Translations under genes and position numbers: made by a program | Shown: one piece after another, positions 16,016 through 24,487 of the stretch | Numbering within the stretch: position 1 is the stretch's first letter | Layout: each line of letters opens with the position of its first letter | Assembly: GCA_964420125.1 (NCBI GenBank) | Contig: CAYQQQ010000007.1 | Coordinates: forward strand, 124,001 to 188,000 | Length of the DNA: 64,000 nt | Direction: 5' to 3' | Source: CAYQQQ01 sp964420125 | GTDB lineage: Bacteria > Actinomycetota > Acidimicrobiia > Acidimicrobiales > Microtrichaceae | Notes under the pieces: model-generated | The model's input: the letters and a program-made list of their open reading frames with translations, nothing else | Told to the model about the DNA's origin: nothing | The model's database searches: none

Positions 16016-16333
16016 TCACGCCGGTCCGGACTCCGTCGGTCGACCGCTGGCGATCCACGCAAGCGTCCCGCCGGCCACGTTGACCGCGTCCCTGCCACCG
16101 GCCGCCAGCAGCTCGCACGCCCGCCTCGAGCGTGCGCCGCTGCGGCAGATGACGTAGAGGACCTCTGCCGAAGGGATCTCCCCCGCGCGTTGGCCGAGCT
16201 CGCCCAGGGGGATGAGCTGCACGCCGGGCACTCGCACCTCGACCCACTCGTGCACCTCACGCACGTCCACCAGCACGGCGCCGTCGTCCAGGCGGACGGC
16301 CAGCTCCTCGATGTTGACCTCGGCGATCGACAC
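16016..16333 (-). CDS. Rhodanese-domain protein
   Basis: A single-domain sulfurtransferase of 105 residues with the active-site loop CRSGAR preceded by the strand LYVICR, and the N-terminal motif VLVDVREVHEW typical of GlpE/PspE-like rhodaneses. It transfers sulfane sulfur to an acceptor such as cyanide or a thiol; the physiological partner is unknown. The GTG at 16333 follows a TACCGT -10 box by 6 bases. RNase D follows 18 bases downstream. Confidence 0.9.
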   Translation of the reverse strand: MSIAEVNIEELAVRLDDGAVLVDVREVHEWVEVRVPGVQLIPLGELGQRAGEIPSAEVLYVICRSGARSRRACELLAAGGRDAVNVAGGTLAWIASGRPTESGPA

Positions 16334-16339
16334 CCCACC

Positions 16340-16345
16340 ACGGTA
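16340..16345 (-). promoter_or_regulatory. -10 box for rhodanese-rnd (leaderless)
   Basis: TACCGT on the minus strand, 6 bases before the GTG at 16333. Confidence 0.45.
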
Positions 16346-16413
16346 CTGCCCGATCAGGACGCGCCCGCAGCCCAGTGCCGGAGGACGGCGAGTCCCGCAC
16401 GGCGCAACGGTGC

Positions 16414-17013
16414 CTACCGGCGCCGGTCCTCTCGACCGGAAGGCCGGAGGTCGAGACCTCGGAGGCTCGCCGTCTCGGGGTCGTCCACGTCGCGCACCCC
16501 CGGTCCGGGCGGTGCCGGCAGCGTCAGGGACCAGGGACCCAGTTCGCGCAGCGCCCGCCGACCATGGCGGACGAGCTGCTCCACCTCCGCGAGCACGGCC
16601 GGGTGCAGCACGAACAGCGACCACTGGGGCTCGCCGTCGACCTGGTAGAGCACCGCCCTCGGTTCCGTCGCTGCGACCGCGGCATCGACCAGGGGGGTCA
16701 CCTCCGATGCGGAGAGCTCCGGCAGGTCGCAGGCTGCCACCACGATCCGGTGGTCCGGCCAACGGCGTCCCACCACGGTGAGCGCCGCCAGCGGACCCCT
16801 CCCCGGCTCGTCGTCGACGACGCGCTCGAGGCCGTGGCGATCCAGCGCGGGGTCGCCACCGAGCAGCACCACCGGCGCGGATCCGGCCGCCTCAAGGGCG
16901 CTCGCCACGCGAATCGCCCAGGGAGGGGACCCGAGGAGGGCCTTGTCGGTGCCCATGCGCCTCGAGCCCCCGCCGCACAGCACCACCCCGATGGTCGGCA
17001 GCCGCTCGTTCAT
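16414..17013 (-). CDS. MobA-like molybdenum cofactor guanylyltransferase (NTP-transferase family)
   Basis: A 199-residue nucleotidyltransferase. The N-terminus has the signature VVLCGGGSRRMGTDKALL, and ACDLPELSASEV supplies the metal-binding Asp. This is the MobA/MobA-related NTP-transferase pattern; guanylylation of molybdopterin is the best guess, but related proteins act on other cofactors. The ATG overlaps the stop of the patatin gene (ATGA). No other molybdenum cofactor gene is adjacent, though a MOCOS-like aminotransferase lies at 28.6 kb. Confidence 0.8.
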   Translation of the reverse strand: MNERLPTIGVVLCGGGSRRMGTDKALLGSPPWAIRVASALEAAGSAPVVLLGGDPALDRHGLERVVDDEPGRGPLAALTVVGRRWPDHRIVVAACDLPELSASEVTPLVDAAVAATEPRAVLYQVDGEPQWSLFVLHPAVLAEVEQLVRHGRRALRELGPWSLTLPAPPGPGVRDVDDPETASLRGLDLRPSGREDRRR

Positions 17014-18134
17014 CCTCCGGTGACCCGGGACGTCTCGGCGGAGTCGTCCGGCGTGTCGGCGAGCGCCTCGTCGGGGACCGACTCCGGTACCTCTACTCCG
17101 ACCACGGCCCCGGCGGGGTCCGTCGCCGCGAGCTCGGCACCCTCGACGGCTCCCGAGCCCATCGGGAGCCGGAGCCGGCGGAGCCGAGTCCGCCAGGAAC
17201 GCCGCTCCTCCTCCGCAGCCAGCCGGTCGGCGCGCTCGTCGAGGAAGGCGGTCGTGTTGCGGTAGCCCTGGTCGATCAGCCCCTCGCTCTGGGAGAAGTC
17301 GTCGTAGCGCAGCTCGGGCCGCTCGCCGGGGGGCAGCACGATCGCCTCCACTCCCTGGGGGAGGGCTGCCAGATCCCTGGCGAAGCGGCTGTTGCGTGCG
17401 AGCCAGTAGGCCAGCAGCGCCCCGTCGATCGGGCGCCGGAGGTCCGCGTCGGGCCGACCCTGGGCGCCGACGTGCAACACGAAGAGCCGGGTGCACCCCA
17501 GCTCGACCGCCCGAGCTATGGGGACGTTGTCGACCACACCGCCATCGACGTAGCGCTGGCCGTCGAGCTCCACCGGAGGGAACACCGCGGGGAGCGCCGC
17601 CGACGCCAGCAGGGCGGGCACGAGGTCGCCCTCGCCGAACCACCGTTCCCTGGCCGAGTCGACCTCGGTGGCGACGCACTGGAAGGCGAGCTCCAGGTCC
17701 TCGAAGCAGCGCGCGTCGCCCAGGACGTCCTCCAGGCTGCTGCGGAGGCCGTCGTTGCGGTGAAGGGAAGCCCCCTTCCGCAGCAGCTGCACCGCCGAGG
17801 GGATGCGGGAGGAGGGCATCAGCTGCGGCGAGCCGACCCCCAGCCAGTGCGCCTCGAGCCGCAGCACGCCGGCTCGGGTCGGTGCCCGCGAGTAGGCAGC
17901 GCCGTTCATCGCTCCCACCGAGCACCCGAGCACCAGGTCGGGGACGAGCCCGTGCTCGGTCAGCGCGCGGAGCATGCCGACCTGCAATGCACCGAGGTTC
18001 CCACCACCGGAGAGCACGAACGCGGTGCGGCGTCGGCGGGGTGCGGAGCGTCCCACGATCAGCCCGCCCCTGCCTGTGGACGTCGAGCGACGGTGCCGGG
18101 GTGAGGGATGTCGCGTCGCAGCAGGAGCGGACAC
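17010..18134 (-). CDS. Patatin-like phospholipase
   Basis: A 374-residue serine hydrolase with FVLSGGGNLGALQVGML (oxyanion loop), the nucleophile elbow GCSVG and the catalytic DGG in YVDGGVVDNVP, the Ser-Asp dyad of patatin/RssA-type acyl hydrolases. A C-terminal extension after about residue 300 (basic, then acidic) lacks a recognisable domain. The GTG at 18134 gives 26 extra Arg/Ser-rich residues compared with a second GTG at 18056; neither has a good Shine-Dalgarno site, so the start is uncertain. It is co-transcribed with the MobA-like gene. Confidence 0.85.
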   Translation of the reverse strand: MSAPAATRHPSPRHRRSTSTGRGGLIVGRSAPRRRRTAFVLSGGGNLGALQVGMLRALTEHGLVPDLVLGCSVGAMNGAAYSRAPTRAGVLRLEAHWLGVGSPQLMPSSRIPSAVQLLRKGASLHRNDGLRSSLEDVLGDARCFEDLELAFQCVATEVDSARERWFGEGDLVPALLASAALPAVFPPVELDGQRYVDGGVVDNVPIARAVELGCTRLFVLHVGAQGRPDADLRRPIDGALLAYWLARNSRFARDLAALPQGVEAIVLPPGERPELRYDDFSQSEGLIDQGYRNTTAFLDERADRLAAEEERRSWRTRLRRLRLPMGSGAVEGAELAATDPAGAVVGVEVPESVPDEALADTPDDSAETSRVTGG

Positions 18135-18168
18135 CCGTCCACAGCATCCTCGAGGGGGGCAACGCCGT

Positions 18169-18981
18169 TCACGTCGGCACCGTCCCTCGCAGCGACTCGA
18201 GCACCCAGGCGGCGAACTGCCCGGGGTGGGTGAGGTGCGCGCCGTGACCGGCGCCGGCGATCTCGGTGAGCGGTGTGCCGAACTGGCGGGCGAGCTCCTC
18301 GGCCGCCCACCGGAGCCGTGCCCGGCTGAGCTCGCCCCGGGCCGAGTGCACCGCGGCTCGGTGACGCTCGGGATCCGCAGCCGCCGACGCGTCGCGAGCC
18401 GAGGTCAGGTCGTCGAGCAGGGCGGCGCCGTCGGCTCGACGAGCAGCCCTGTCGCCGGGGCGCAGCCTGGCCCACACCGCATCGCCGACCATCGCCCGGT
18501 AGAAGTGCTCCGCCGCCGCCCCCGGCCCTTCCCGACGCCCGAGCTCGATGGTGTCCAGACCCGTCGATCGGCCGTACTCGGTGCGCCACGGCATCGGTGC
18601 CTCGAAGGAGCCGACCGCCCGCAGCCAGGAACCGACCCGGTCCAGCGGTGCGAGCTCGGCCGCTCGGAGCGCCACCAGACCCCCGTAGCTGTGCCCGACC
18701 AGCACGACCTCCGGGGCGCTGGCAGTGGCGGCCACCGCCAGCAGGTCTGCGGCGTGGCCCTCGAGGCCGACCGGGGAGCCCTGCGCCGGCGACCCGGCGT
18801 AGCCGCGCCGGTCGTAGGTCAGCACCTCCACGTCCTCGAGGCGACGAGCGACGCGCGAGAAGCTGGCGGATCGGTCCATGGCGCCGTGCACGAGCACGAC
18901 CGCGACCGGTGCCCCTGGGCACCGCGCGCGGGTCACCGCAAGGCCGTCGAGCACCTCGGCGGTGGGTGCCGAGGCGCTCAC
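18169..18981 (-). CDS. Alpha/beta hydrolase
   Basis: A 270-residue hydrolase: VVLVHGAMDRSASF near the N-terminus, nucleophile elbow VLVGHSYGGLVAL and a C-terminal AGAGHGAHLTHP carrying the catalytic His. The substrate cannot be inferred; esterase, lactonase or thioesterase are all possible. The GTG at 18981 overlaps the pyruvate kinase stop by 4 bp (GTGA), so it is translated from the same message. Confidence 0.88.
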   Translation of the reverse strand: MSASAPTAEVLDGLAVTRARCPGAPVAVVLVHGAMDRSASFSRVARRLEDVEVLTYDRRGYAGSPAQGSPVGLEGHAADLLAVAATASAPEVVLVGHSYGGLVALRAAELAPLDRVGSWLRAVGSFEAPMPWRTEYGRSTGLDTIELGRREGPGAAAEHFYRAMVGDAVWARLRPGDRAARRADGAALLDDLTSARDASAAADPERHRAAVHSARGELSRARLRWAAEELARQFGTPLTEIAGAGHGAHLTHPGQFAAWVLESLRGTVPT

Positions 18982-20408
18982 GGCACCCGGGCGAGGCGCA
19001 GCACGTCGGTGGATCTCGAGGTGCCTCCCGCGCCGGCGAGGACCGCCACCACGTCGCCGGTGCGCACGTGCCCGCCGTCGCGTGCCGCGACGATGAGCTC
19101 GTCCATCGTCGCGAGGTTGTCCACGTGGTGGTGCACGTGGACAGGCACGGTGCCCCAGCTGAGGGTCAGCTGGCGGGTCGTCCGCTGCTGGGGGCTGAAG
19201 CCGATGATGGGCATCCGCGGTCGGAACCTGGCGATCGAGCGCACGGTGAACCCGCTCTCGCTGATGCACAGGATGGCCGCCACGCCCATCTCGGTTGCGG
19301 CTCGCCAGGTCGCGGCGGTCATCGCATCGGTGATCCGCGCTCCGCCGTCGCCGACCGCCCCCGTCCTGAGGAGCCGTATACGTCGCGCCCACGCCTCGTA
19401 GTCGAACTCCGCATCGGCGCGCTCCGCCACCCGGGCCATGGTGGCGACCGCCCCCACGGGGTCGTGGCCCACGGCCGTCTCGGCAGAGAGCATCACAGCG
19501 GAGGAGCCGTCGAAGATGGCGTTGGCGACGTCGCTCACCTCGGCCCGCGTCGGTGCCGGTGAGGTGATCATGGACTCGAACATCTGGGTGGCGGTGATGA
19601 CCGGCTTCCCCCCGGAGATGCACTCCCGGGTGATGCGCTTCTGCAGGTGGGGCAGCTCCTCGATGCCCAGCTCGGTGCCGAGGTCGCCTCGGGCGATCAT
19701 GATGGCCCCGGCCGCCTCGACGATGCCCCCGAGGTTCTCCACGGCGGCACGGGTCTCGATCTTGGCCACCAGCAGCGGCCCGCGTGGATGGGGCTCGGTG
19801 CCCACCCGCCGCACGTCGTGCGCCGAGCGCACGAAGGAGAGCGCGACCATGTCGACGTCCTCCTCCACGAACGCATCCAGCATGTGGAGGTCCTGGGGCG
19901 TGGGCGATGCCATGGACAGCCGGTCCGAGGGGATGTGCAGCCCCGGTCGTCCCTGGACCGGCCCGCCGTGGCAGACCACCGCCTTCGCCTGGTCGCCGTC
20001 GACGGACTCGATCAGCAGCGCCACGCTGCCGTCGCCGACCGCCAGCACGTCACCGGGGTGCACGTCGTGCAGGAGTGCGTCGTAGTCCACCCCGACGACG
20101 TCGGCGTCGGAGACCTCCCGACCGGGCACGAGGCTGATGCGATGGCCGTTGGCGAGCTCCACCGGACGGTCGCCGAAGGCACCGAGGCGAACCTTCGGAC
20201 CCGGGAGGTCCACCAGCACGCCGACGGTGTGGCCGTGGTCGCGCGCCACCTGACGGATCCTCCGGTAGCGATCGAGGACCTCGGGGATCGTGTTGTGCGC
20301 GAGTCCCAGTCGGGCCACGTCCATCCCCGCGTCCATGAGCGCGGCGAGCGCCGCCGGGGAGTCCGAGGCGGGCCCGATGGTGACGACGATCTTGGTTCGG
20401 CGGGGCAT
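18978..20408 (-). CDS. pyk: Pyruvate kinase, divergent at the potassium site
   Basis: A 476-residue glycolytic enzyme making pyruvate and ATP from phosphoenolpyruvate and ADP. Catalytic Lys lies in LLVAKIETR, the Mg-binding region in IMIARGDLGTELG, and TQMFESM is the TQMLESM equivalent. The usual ARLNFSHG block reads ARLGLAHN, with Gly35 and Ala37 where Asn and Ser normally bind K+. The loop LPGPKVR has Lys at the position that marks K+-independent enzymes. The C-terminal domain is present but short. The ATG at 20408 is 6 bases after a TAGCGT -10 box. Confidence 0.9.
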   Translation of the reverse strand: MPRRTKIVVTIGPASDSPAALAALMDAGMDVARLGLAHNTIPEVLDRYRRIRQVARDHGHTVGVLVDLPGPKVRLGAFGDRPVELANGHRISLVPGREVSDADVVGVDYDALLHDVHPGDVLAVGDGSVALLIESVDGDQAKAVVCHGGPVQGRPGLHIPSDRLSMASPTPQDLHMLDAFVEEDVDMVALSFVRSAHDVRRVGTEPHPRGPLLVAKIETRAAVENLGGIVEAAGAIMIARGDLGTELGIEELPHLQKRITRECISGGKPVITATQMFESMITSPAPTRAEVSDVANAIFDGSSAVMLSAETAVGHDPVGAVATMARVAERADAEFDYEAWARRIRLLRTGAVGDGGARITDAMTAATWRAATEMGVAAILCISESGFTVRSIARFRPRMPIIGFSPQQRTTRQLTLSWGTVPVHVHHHVDNLATMDELIVAARDGGHVRTGDVVAVLAGAGGTSRSTDVLRLARVP

Positions 20409-20414
20409 GCCCCC

Positions 20415-20420
20415 ACGCTA
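20415..20420 (-). promoter_or_regulatory. -10 box for pyk (leaderless)
   Basis: TAGCGT on the minus strand, 6 bases before the ATG at 20408. It lies in the 46-base gap after the acyl-CoA dehydrogenase and suggests independent transcription of pyk. Confidence 0.5.
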
Positions 20421-20454
20421 CGTGCTGGTCGGACCCGACCGGCGCCGAGGTCGC

Positions 20455-21654
20455 TCAGGAGCGGGGCACCCGTGACCAGGGCAGGTCCTTGTCGACCCGC
20501 ACGTCGCCGGGCAGGCCGAGGACGCGCTCGCCGAGGATGTTGCGCAGGACCTCCGAGGTGCCGCCCTCGATGGAGTTGGCCCGCGCCCGCAGGAAGTTCG
20601 CCGCCAGGTCGTCTCCGAAGAGGGCGCTCTTCTGGCCGTGCTCCTCGTAGGAGCCGTAGCACATCCCCTCCGGGCCCAGGACGTCGATCACCGCCTCGTA
20701 GATCGCCTTGTTGAGCTCCGCCATGGCGAGCTTCGCCACCGACCCCTCCGGTCCGGGGGTCCCGGCGCGCCGGTTGGCCGCAGCGCGCAGGTTGGTCAGC
20801 CGGTTCACCTCGGCCTGGACCCACAGCCGCGCCACCCGGTCGCGGGTGACCGGGTCGCCGTCGCCGCGGGTGCGCCAGGTGTCCACGAGCTGGCCGATGG
20901 GGCCGCTTCCCCGAGGCGGGGTCCCCCCGCCGATGGAGACGCGCTCGTTCATCAACGTGGTGATCGACACCGCCCAGCCCCGACCGACGTCGTCGAGGCG
21001 CATGGCATCGGGGATGCGGCTGTCGCTGAAGTAGACCTCGTTGAACTCGGCATCGCCGGTCATCTGGCGCAGCGGACGCACCTCCACGCCAGCGGCGTGC
21101 ATGTCCACCAGGAACGCCGTCAGCCCGCGGTGCTTGGGCAGCTCGGGGTCCGTACGAGCGATCAGGAGGCCGTAGCTGGCCAGGTGGGCGAGCGTGGTCC
21201 ACACCTTCTGTCCGTTGACGATCCACTCGTCGCCGTCGCGCACGGCACGCGTGGCGAGCGAGGCCACGTCGGAGCCGGCGCCCGGCTCAGAGAAGAGCTG
21301 GCACCAGATGTGCTCGTTGGAGAAGAGCGGTCGCAGCAGGCGCCGTTGCTCGTCGGTGCCGTGGACCTGGACGGCCGGGGCGCACATGCCGTAGCCGATG
21401 GGGTTGCCCATGCCCCCGATCGGTCCTCCTTCGGCTGCGACGCGCTGCAGGACGAGTCGCTGCAGCCTCGGGCTCACCCCGAGGCCGCCCTGGCCCTCCG
21501 GGAAGTGCACCCAGGCCAGACCGGCATCGAACTGCGCCTCGAGGAAGCTGCGCTCGTCGGTGTCGCGGGGCGGGTGCTCCCCCAGCAGCTGCTCCAGCGC
21601 CGCACCGACGCGAGCCTCCTCTTCGGCGTCGGTGTCCTCCGAGGTGAGCGTCAT
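20455..21654 (-). CDS. Acyl-CoA dehydrogenase
   Basis: A 399-residue flavoenzyme that introduces the alpha-beta double bond in an acyl-CoA during beta-oxidation or a related route. Visible are QLFSEPGAGSDVASLATRA (FAD/substrate loop), DEWIVNGQKVWTT and the C-terminal IEGGTSEVLRNILGERVLGLP. The catalytic Glu cannot be assigned with confidence; its placement in this long-chain/steroid-type subgroup varies. The ATG at 21654 has GGGGGA 3-8 bases upstream. The promoter contains a perfect palindrome (21687-21704), so induction by an acyl-CoA-responsive TetR-type regulator is plausible. Confidence 0.92.
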   Translation of the reverse strand: MTLTSEDTDAEEEARVGAALEQLLGEHPPRDTDERSFLEAQFDAGLAWVHFPEGQGGLGVSPRLQRLVLQRVAAEGGPIGGMGNPIGYGMCAPAVQVHGTDEQRRLLRPLFSNEHIWCQLFSEPGAGSDVASLATRAVRDGDEWIVNGQKVWTTLAHLASYGLLIARTDPELPKHRGLTAFLVDMHAAGVEVRPLRQMTGDAEFNEVYFSDSRIPDAMRLDDVGRGWAVSITTLMNERVSIGGGTPPRGSGPIGQLVDTWRTRGDGDPVTRDRVARLWVQAEVNRLTNLRAAANRRAGTPGPEGSVAKLAMAELNKAIYEAVIDVLGPEGMCYGSYEEHGQKSALFGDDLAANFLRARANSIEGGTSEVLRNILGERVLGLPGDVRVDKDLPWSRVPRS

Positions 21655-21686
21655 GGGTCCCCCTGTGGTCGTGCTGGCCGGCCTCT

Positions 21687-21704
21687 CTTGACCGCCCGGT
21701 CAAG
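21687..21704 (-). promoter_or_regulatory. Palindromic operator CTTGACCG-CC-CGGTCAAG
   Basis: A perfect 8-bp inverted repeat with a 2-base spacer between the acyl-CoA dehydrogenase and glycerophosphodiesterase genes. It lies where transcription of the dehydrogenase should start. TTGACC...GGTCAA half-sites are common for TetR-family repressors of fatty-acid genes in actinobacteria. No regulator gene is adjacent. Confidence 0.6.
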
Positions 21705-21707
21705 TTA
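21702..21707 (-). promoter_or_regulatory. -10 box for the acyl-CoA dehydrogenase
   Basis: TAACTT on the minus strand overlaps the end of the palindrome, so a bound repressor would block initiation. Confidence 0.4.
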
Positions 21708-21828
21708 CCCGACCGTTCGGCCCGGTTCGACCCGGCTCCGCGTGACCTCGGGGCTGCGCATCCTCCACCATGGAGCTCAGCACCGAGCACGCCGGGGCGC
21801 CCACGTGGTGCCTGCGAGGGGAGAACCG

Positions 21829-22593
21829 TTGTCGCATCCGTTCCTCGAACACCCGGGCCCTCTGGCCTTCGCCCACCGGGGCGGAACAGAGACCGCGCCC
21901 GAGAACTCCGTGGCGGCCTTCGGCGCCGCGGTCGAGCTGGGCTTCAGCTACCTCGAGACCGATGTGCACCTGAGCGTGGACGGGGTGGTGGTCGCCGCGC
22001 ACGACGAGCGACTCGACCGGGTGGCGGACCGCCCAGGGGCGATCGCGGAGCTGACCTGGGCGGAGATCTCCACCGCGCGGCTGGGTGGTTCCGAACCCGT
22101 GCCGACCTTCGAGGAGCTGCTGAGGACCTTCCCCGACCAGCGCTTCAACGTGGATCCGAAGTCCGACGGCGTGGTCGAGCCGCTGGTCGAGCTGCTGCGG
22201 CGCCTCGACGCGGTGGAGCGAGTGTGCATCGGGGCCTTCTCCGACGACCGCCTCACCCGTCTCCGTGACGCCTTCGGGTCCGCGCTGTGCACCTCGGCGG
22301 GCCCCCGCGAGACGGTGCGGTTCGTCGCTGCCACACGCCTGCGGGGCGGTTCCCGGAGTCGGCGACGAGCAGCCGCGTACCAGTGCCTCCAGGTGCCGAC
22401 CCACCACCGCGGCGTCGAGATCGTCACCTCCCGCTTCGTGGACACCGCCCACGCCCGCGGACTCCAGGTGCACGTCTGGACGGTGGACGATCCCCGGGAG
22501 ATGCATCGACTCCTCGAGTTGGGCGTGGACGGGCTCATGACCGACCGACCGAGCGTGCTGCGCGACGTGCTCTCGGCGCGGGGCCAGTGGTGA
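21829..22593 (+). CDS. Glycerophosphodiester phosphodiesterase
   Basis: A 254-residue TIM-barrel enzyme that splits glycerophosphodiesters to glycerol-3-phosphate and an alcohol. LAFAHRGGTETAPENSVAAF carries the catalytic HRG and E.N residues, followed by LETDVHLSVDGVVVAAHD with the metal-binding Glu, Asp and second His. The C-terminal VHVWTVDDPREMHRLLELG and GLMTDRPSVL are also typical. A TTG start at 21829 is chosen because GGGGAG lies 5 bases upstream; an upstream GTG is possible. No signal peptide is present, so it is cytosolic. It is divergent from the acyl-CoA dehydrogenase. Confidence 0.9.
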   Translation: MSHPFLEHPGPLAFAHRGGTETAPENSVAAFGAAVELGFSYLETDVHLSVDGVVVAAHDERLDRVADRPGAIAELTWAEISTARLGGSEPVPTFEELLRTFPDQRFNVDPKSDGVVEPLVELLRRLDAVERVCIGAFSDDRLTRLRDAFGSALCTSAGPRETVRFVAATRLRGGSRSRRRAAAYQCLQVPTHHRGVEIVTSRFVDTAHARGLQVHVWTVDDPREMHRLLELGVDGLMTDRPSVLRDVLSARGQW

Positions 22594-22681
22594 GCGGACG
22601 CCGGCGAGGCGCGCACCTGCGAGTCGCCGACGATCGTGGTGCTCGTGCCACCGGGGTGCGCACCGACGGCTCCAGCATCGA

Positions 22682-22709
22682 TTGACAGCGGAGCCAACAC
22701 GGCTACAGT
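22682..22709 (+). promoter_or_regulatory. Near-consensus promoter of the peptide ABC transporter operon
   Basis: TTGACA at 22682-22687 and TACAGT at 22704-22709 are separated by 16 bases. The transcript would begin near 22716 with a leader of about 54 bases ending in an AGGGGGACC Shine-Dalgarno site. This is the closest match to the housekeeping consensus seen in the window. Confidence 0.7.
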
Positions 22710-22769
22710 TCGCCATGCCGGCGCCCTGCTGCCATCCGCGGACGACGGCCCGAACTCAGGGGGACCAGC

Positions 22770-24434
22770 GTGCACACACCTTCACGACGCCGTCTGCGCA
22801 TCTCAGCGATCTGCTGCACCGTCGCCTTCGCCCTGCTCGGGGCGGCATGTGGTGGCGGCGACGACGACTCCGGAGGAGGTGGTGGCGGCGGCGACGACGG
22901 CACCACCGGCACCCCTGTGGAAGGCGGTGAGATCGTCTACGGCCTCGAGGCCGAGAACTCCGGCGGGTGGTGCCTTCCCGAGGGCCAGCTGGCCATCGCC
23001 GGGATCATGGTCGCACGGGCCATCTACGACACCCTGACCGTGCCGGACTTCGAGGGCAACTACCAGCCGTTCCTGGCCGAGTCGGTCACCCCCAACGCCG
23101 ACAACACGCAGTGGACGATCACCCTGCGCGAGGGCATCACCTTCCACGACGGCTCCCCGCTCACCGCCGAGGTGGTGAAGAACAACCTCGACGCCTACCG
23201 GGGTGCCTACCCCACCCGCAAGCCGCTGCTGTTCATCTTCGTGCTCAAGCCCATCAACGCGATCACCGTGGTCGACGACCGCACCCTCACCGTGGACGTG
23301 GCGGTGCCGTGGCCGGCGTTCCCCGCCTACCTCTTCAGCAGCGGACGGCTGGGCATGGTGGCGCAGGCACAGCTCGACGATCCCGAGACCTGCGACACCA
23401 ACCTCATCGGCACCGGTCCGTTCAAGTTGGAGGACTGGGTGGTCAACGACCACCTCACCGCCACCCGCAACGAGAGCTACTGGTGGAAGGACGCGGAGGG
23501 CCGCCAGCTCCCCTACGCGGATTCGGTGACCTTCCGACCGATCGTCGACGCCACGGCCCGCCTCAACGCGCTCCAGTCGGGCCAGGTCAACGCCATGCAC
23601 ACCTCCGACGCCGCCACCGTGGAGTCCCTCGAGGCGGAGGCCGACGCCGACAGCGTGAACCTCGTGCAATCCTCCGACTACGCCGAGGTGTCCTACGGGA
23701 TGATGAACGTCTCCAAGCCGCCCTTCGACAACCCGGCAGCCCGCCAGGCGCTCGCCTACGGCCTGGACCGCAGCCTGTTCAACCAGGTCATCAACCTCGA
23801 TCTCTTCGAGATGGCGTCCGGGCCGTTCGGTCCCGGCGAGATGGGCTACCTGAAGGACGCCGGCTTCCCCACCTACGACCTGGACAAGGCCAAGGAGCTC
23901 GTGAAGCAGTACGAGTCCGAGAGCGGCAAGAGCTTCGAGTTCACGCTCACCCACACCAACGACCCCTCGACCACCCGCACCGCGCAGTTCATCCAGGAGC
24001 AGGAGGACAAGGCCGGGGTGAAGATCAACCTCAAGGGGATCGAGCAGGCGCAGCTGATCAACACCGCGCTCGGCGGCGACTTCGATGCCATCTCCTGGCG
24101 CAACCACCCCGGCGGCGATCCCGACACCCAGTACATCTGGTGGTACGGCGGCTCCCCGGTGAACTTCGGCCGCATCAACGATCCGGAGATCAACGCCCTG
24201 CTCGACCAGGCGAGATCCGAGCCCGACAGGGCGAAGCGCTCCGCGCTCTACGAGGACCTGAACCGGGAGTTCGGCAAGGAGGTCTACAACCTCTGGCTGA
24301 ACTGGACCGAGTGGAACATCGCCACCGCCCCTGAGGTGGAAGGTGTGTACGGGCCTGCGCTGCCCACCGGACAGGAACCCTTCCCAGGGCTCGCCGCCGG
24401 CCACACGGTGGCGGGGATGTGGGTCGAGAAGTGA
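22770..24434 (+). CDS. Peptide/nickel-type ABC transporter substrate-binding lipoprotein
   Basis: A 554-residue family 5 solute-binding protein. The N-terminus is a lipoprotein signal: positive RRRLR, a hydrophobic stretch and lipobox LGAAC followed by a Gly/Asp-rich linker, so it should be anchored to the outer face of the membrane. The mature part has the family pattern: ITFHDGSPLTAEVVKNNLDA, LIGTGPFKLEDW and PDTQYIWWYGGSPVNF near the C-terminus. It delivers oligopeptides or similar ligands to the permeases encoded next. The GTG at 22770 has a strong Shine-Dalgarno site. First gene of a five-gene operon. Confidence 0.92.
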   Translation: MHTPSRRRLRISAICCTVAFALLGAACGGGDDDSGGGGGGGDDGTTGTPVEGGEIVYGLEAENSGGWCLPEGQLAIAGIMVARAIYDTLTVPDFEGNYQPFLAESVTPNADNTQWTITLREGITFHDGSPLTAEVVKNNLDAYRGAYPTRKPLLFIFVLKPINAITVVDDRTLTVDVAVPWPAFPAYLFSSGRLGMVAQAQLDDPETCDTNLIGTGPFKLEDWVVNDHLTATRNESYWWKDAEGRQLPYADSVTFRPIVDATARLNALQSGQVNAMHTSDAATVESLEAEADADSVNLVQSSDYAEVSYGMMNVSKPPFDNPAARQALAYGLDRSLFNQVINLDLFEMASGPFGPGEMGYLKDAGFPTYDLDKAKELVKQYESESGKSFEFTLTHTNDPSTTRTAQFIQEQEDKAGVKINLKGIEQAQLINTALGGDFDAISWRNHPGGDPDTQYIWWYGGSPVNFGRINDPEINALLDQARSEPDRAKRSALYEDLNREFGKEVYNLWLNWTEWNIATAPEVEGVYGPALPTGQEPFPGLAAGHTVAGMWVEK

Positions 24435-24487
24435 CCGGCACCGGAGGCGGTCCGGCCACGGACCCCCGCCCCGGAGCCCGCTGAGAG

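Noticed and set aside
22594..22769. Possible small gene in the gap before the peptide transporter
   Set aside because: The gap is explained by a TTGACA-N16-TACAGT promoter and its leader; no frame has a start with a ribosome site.
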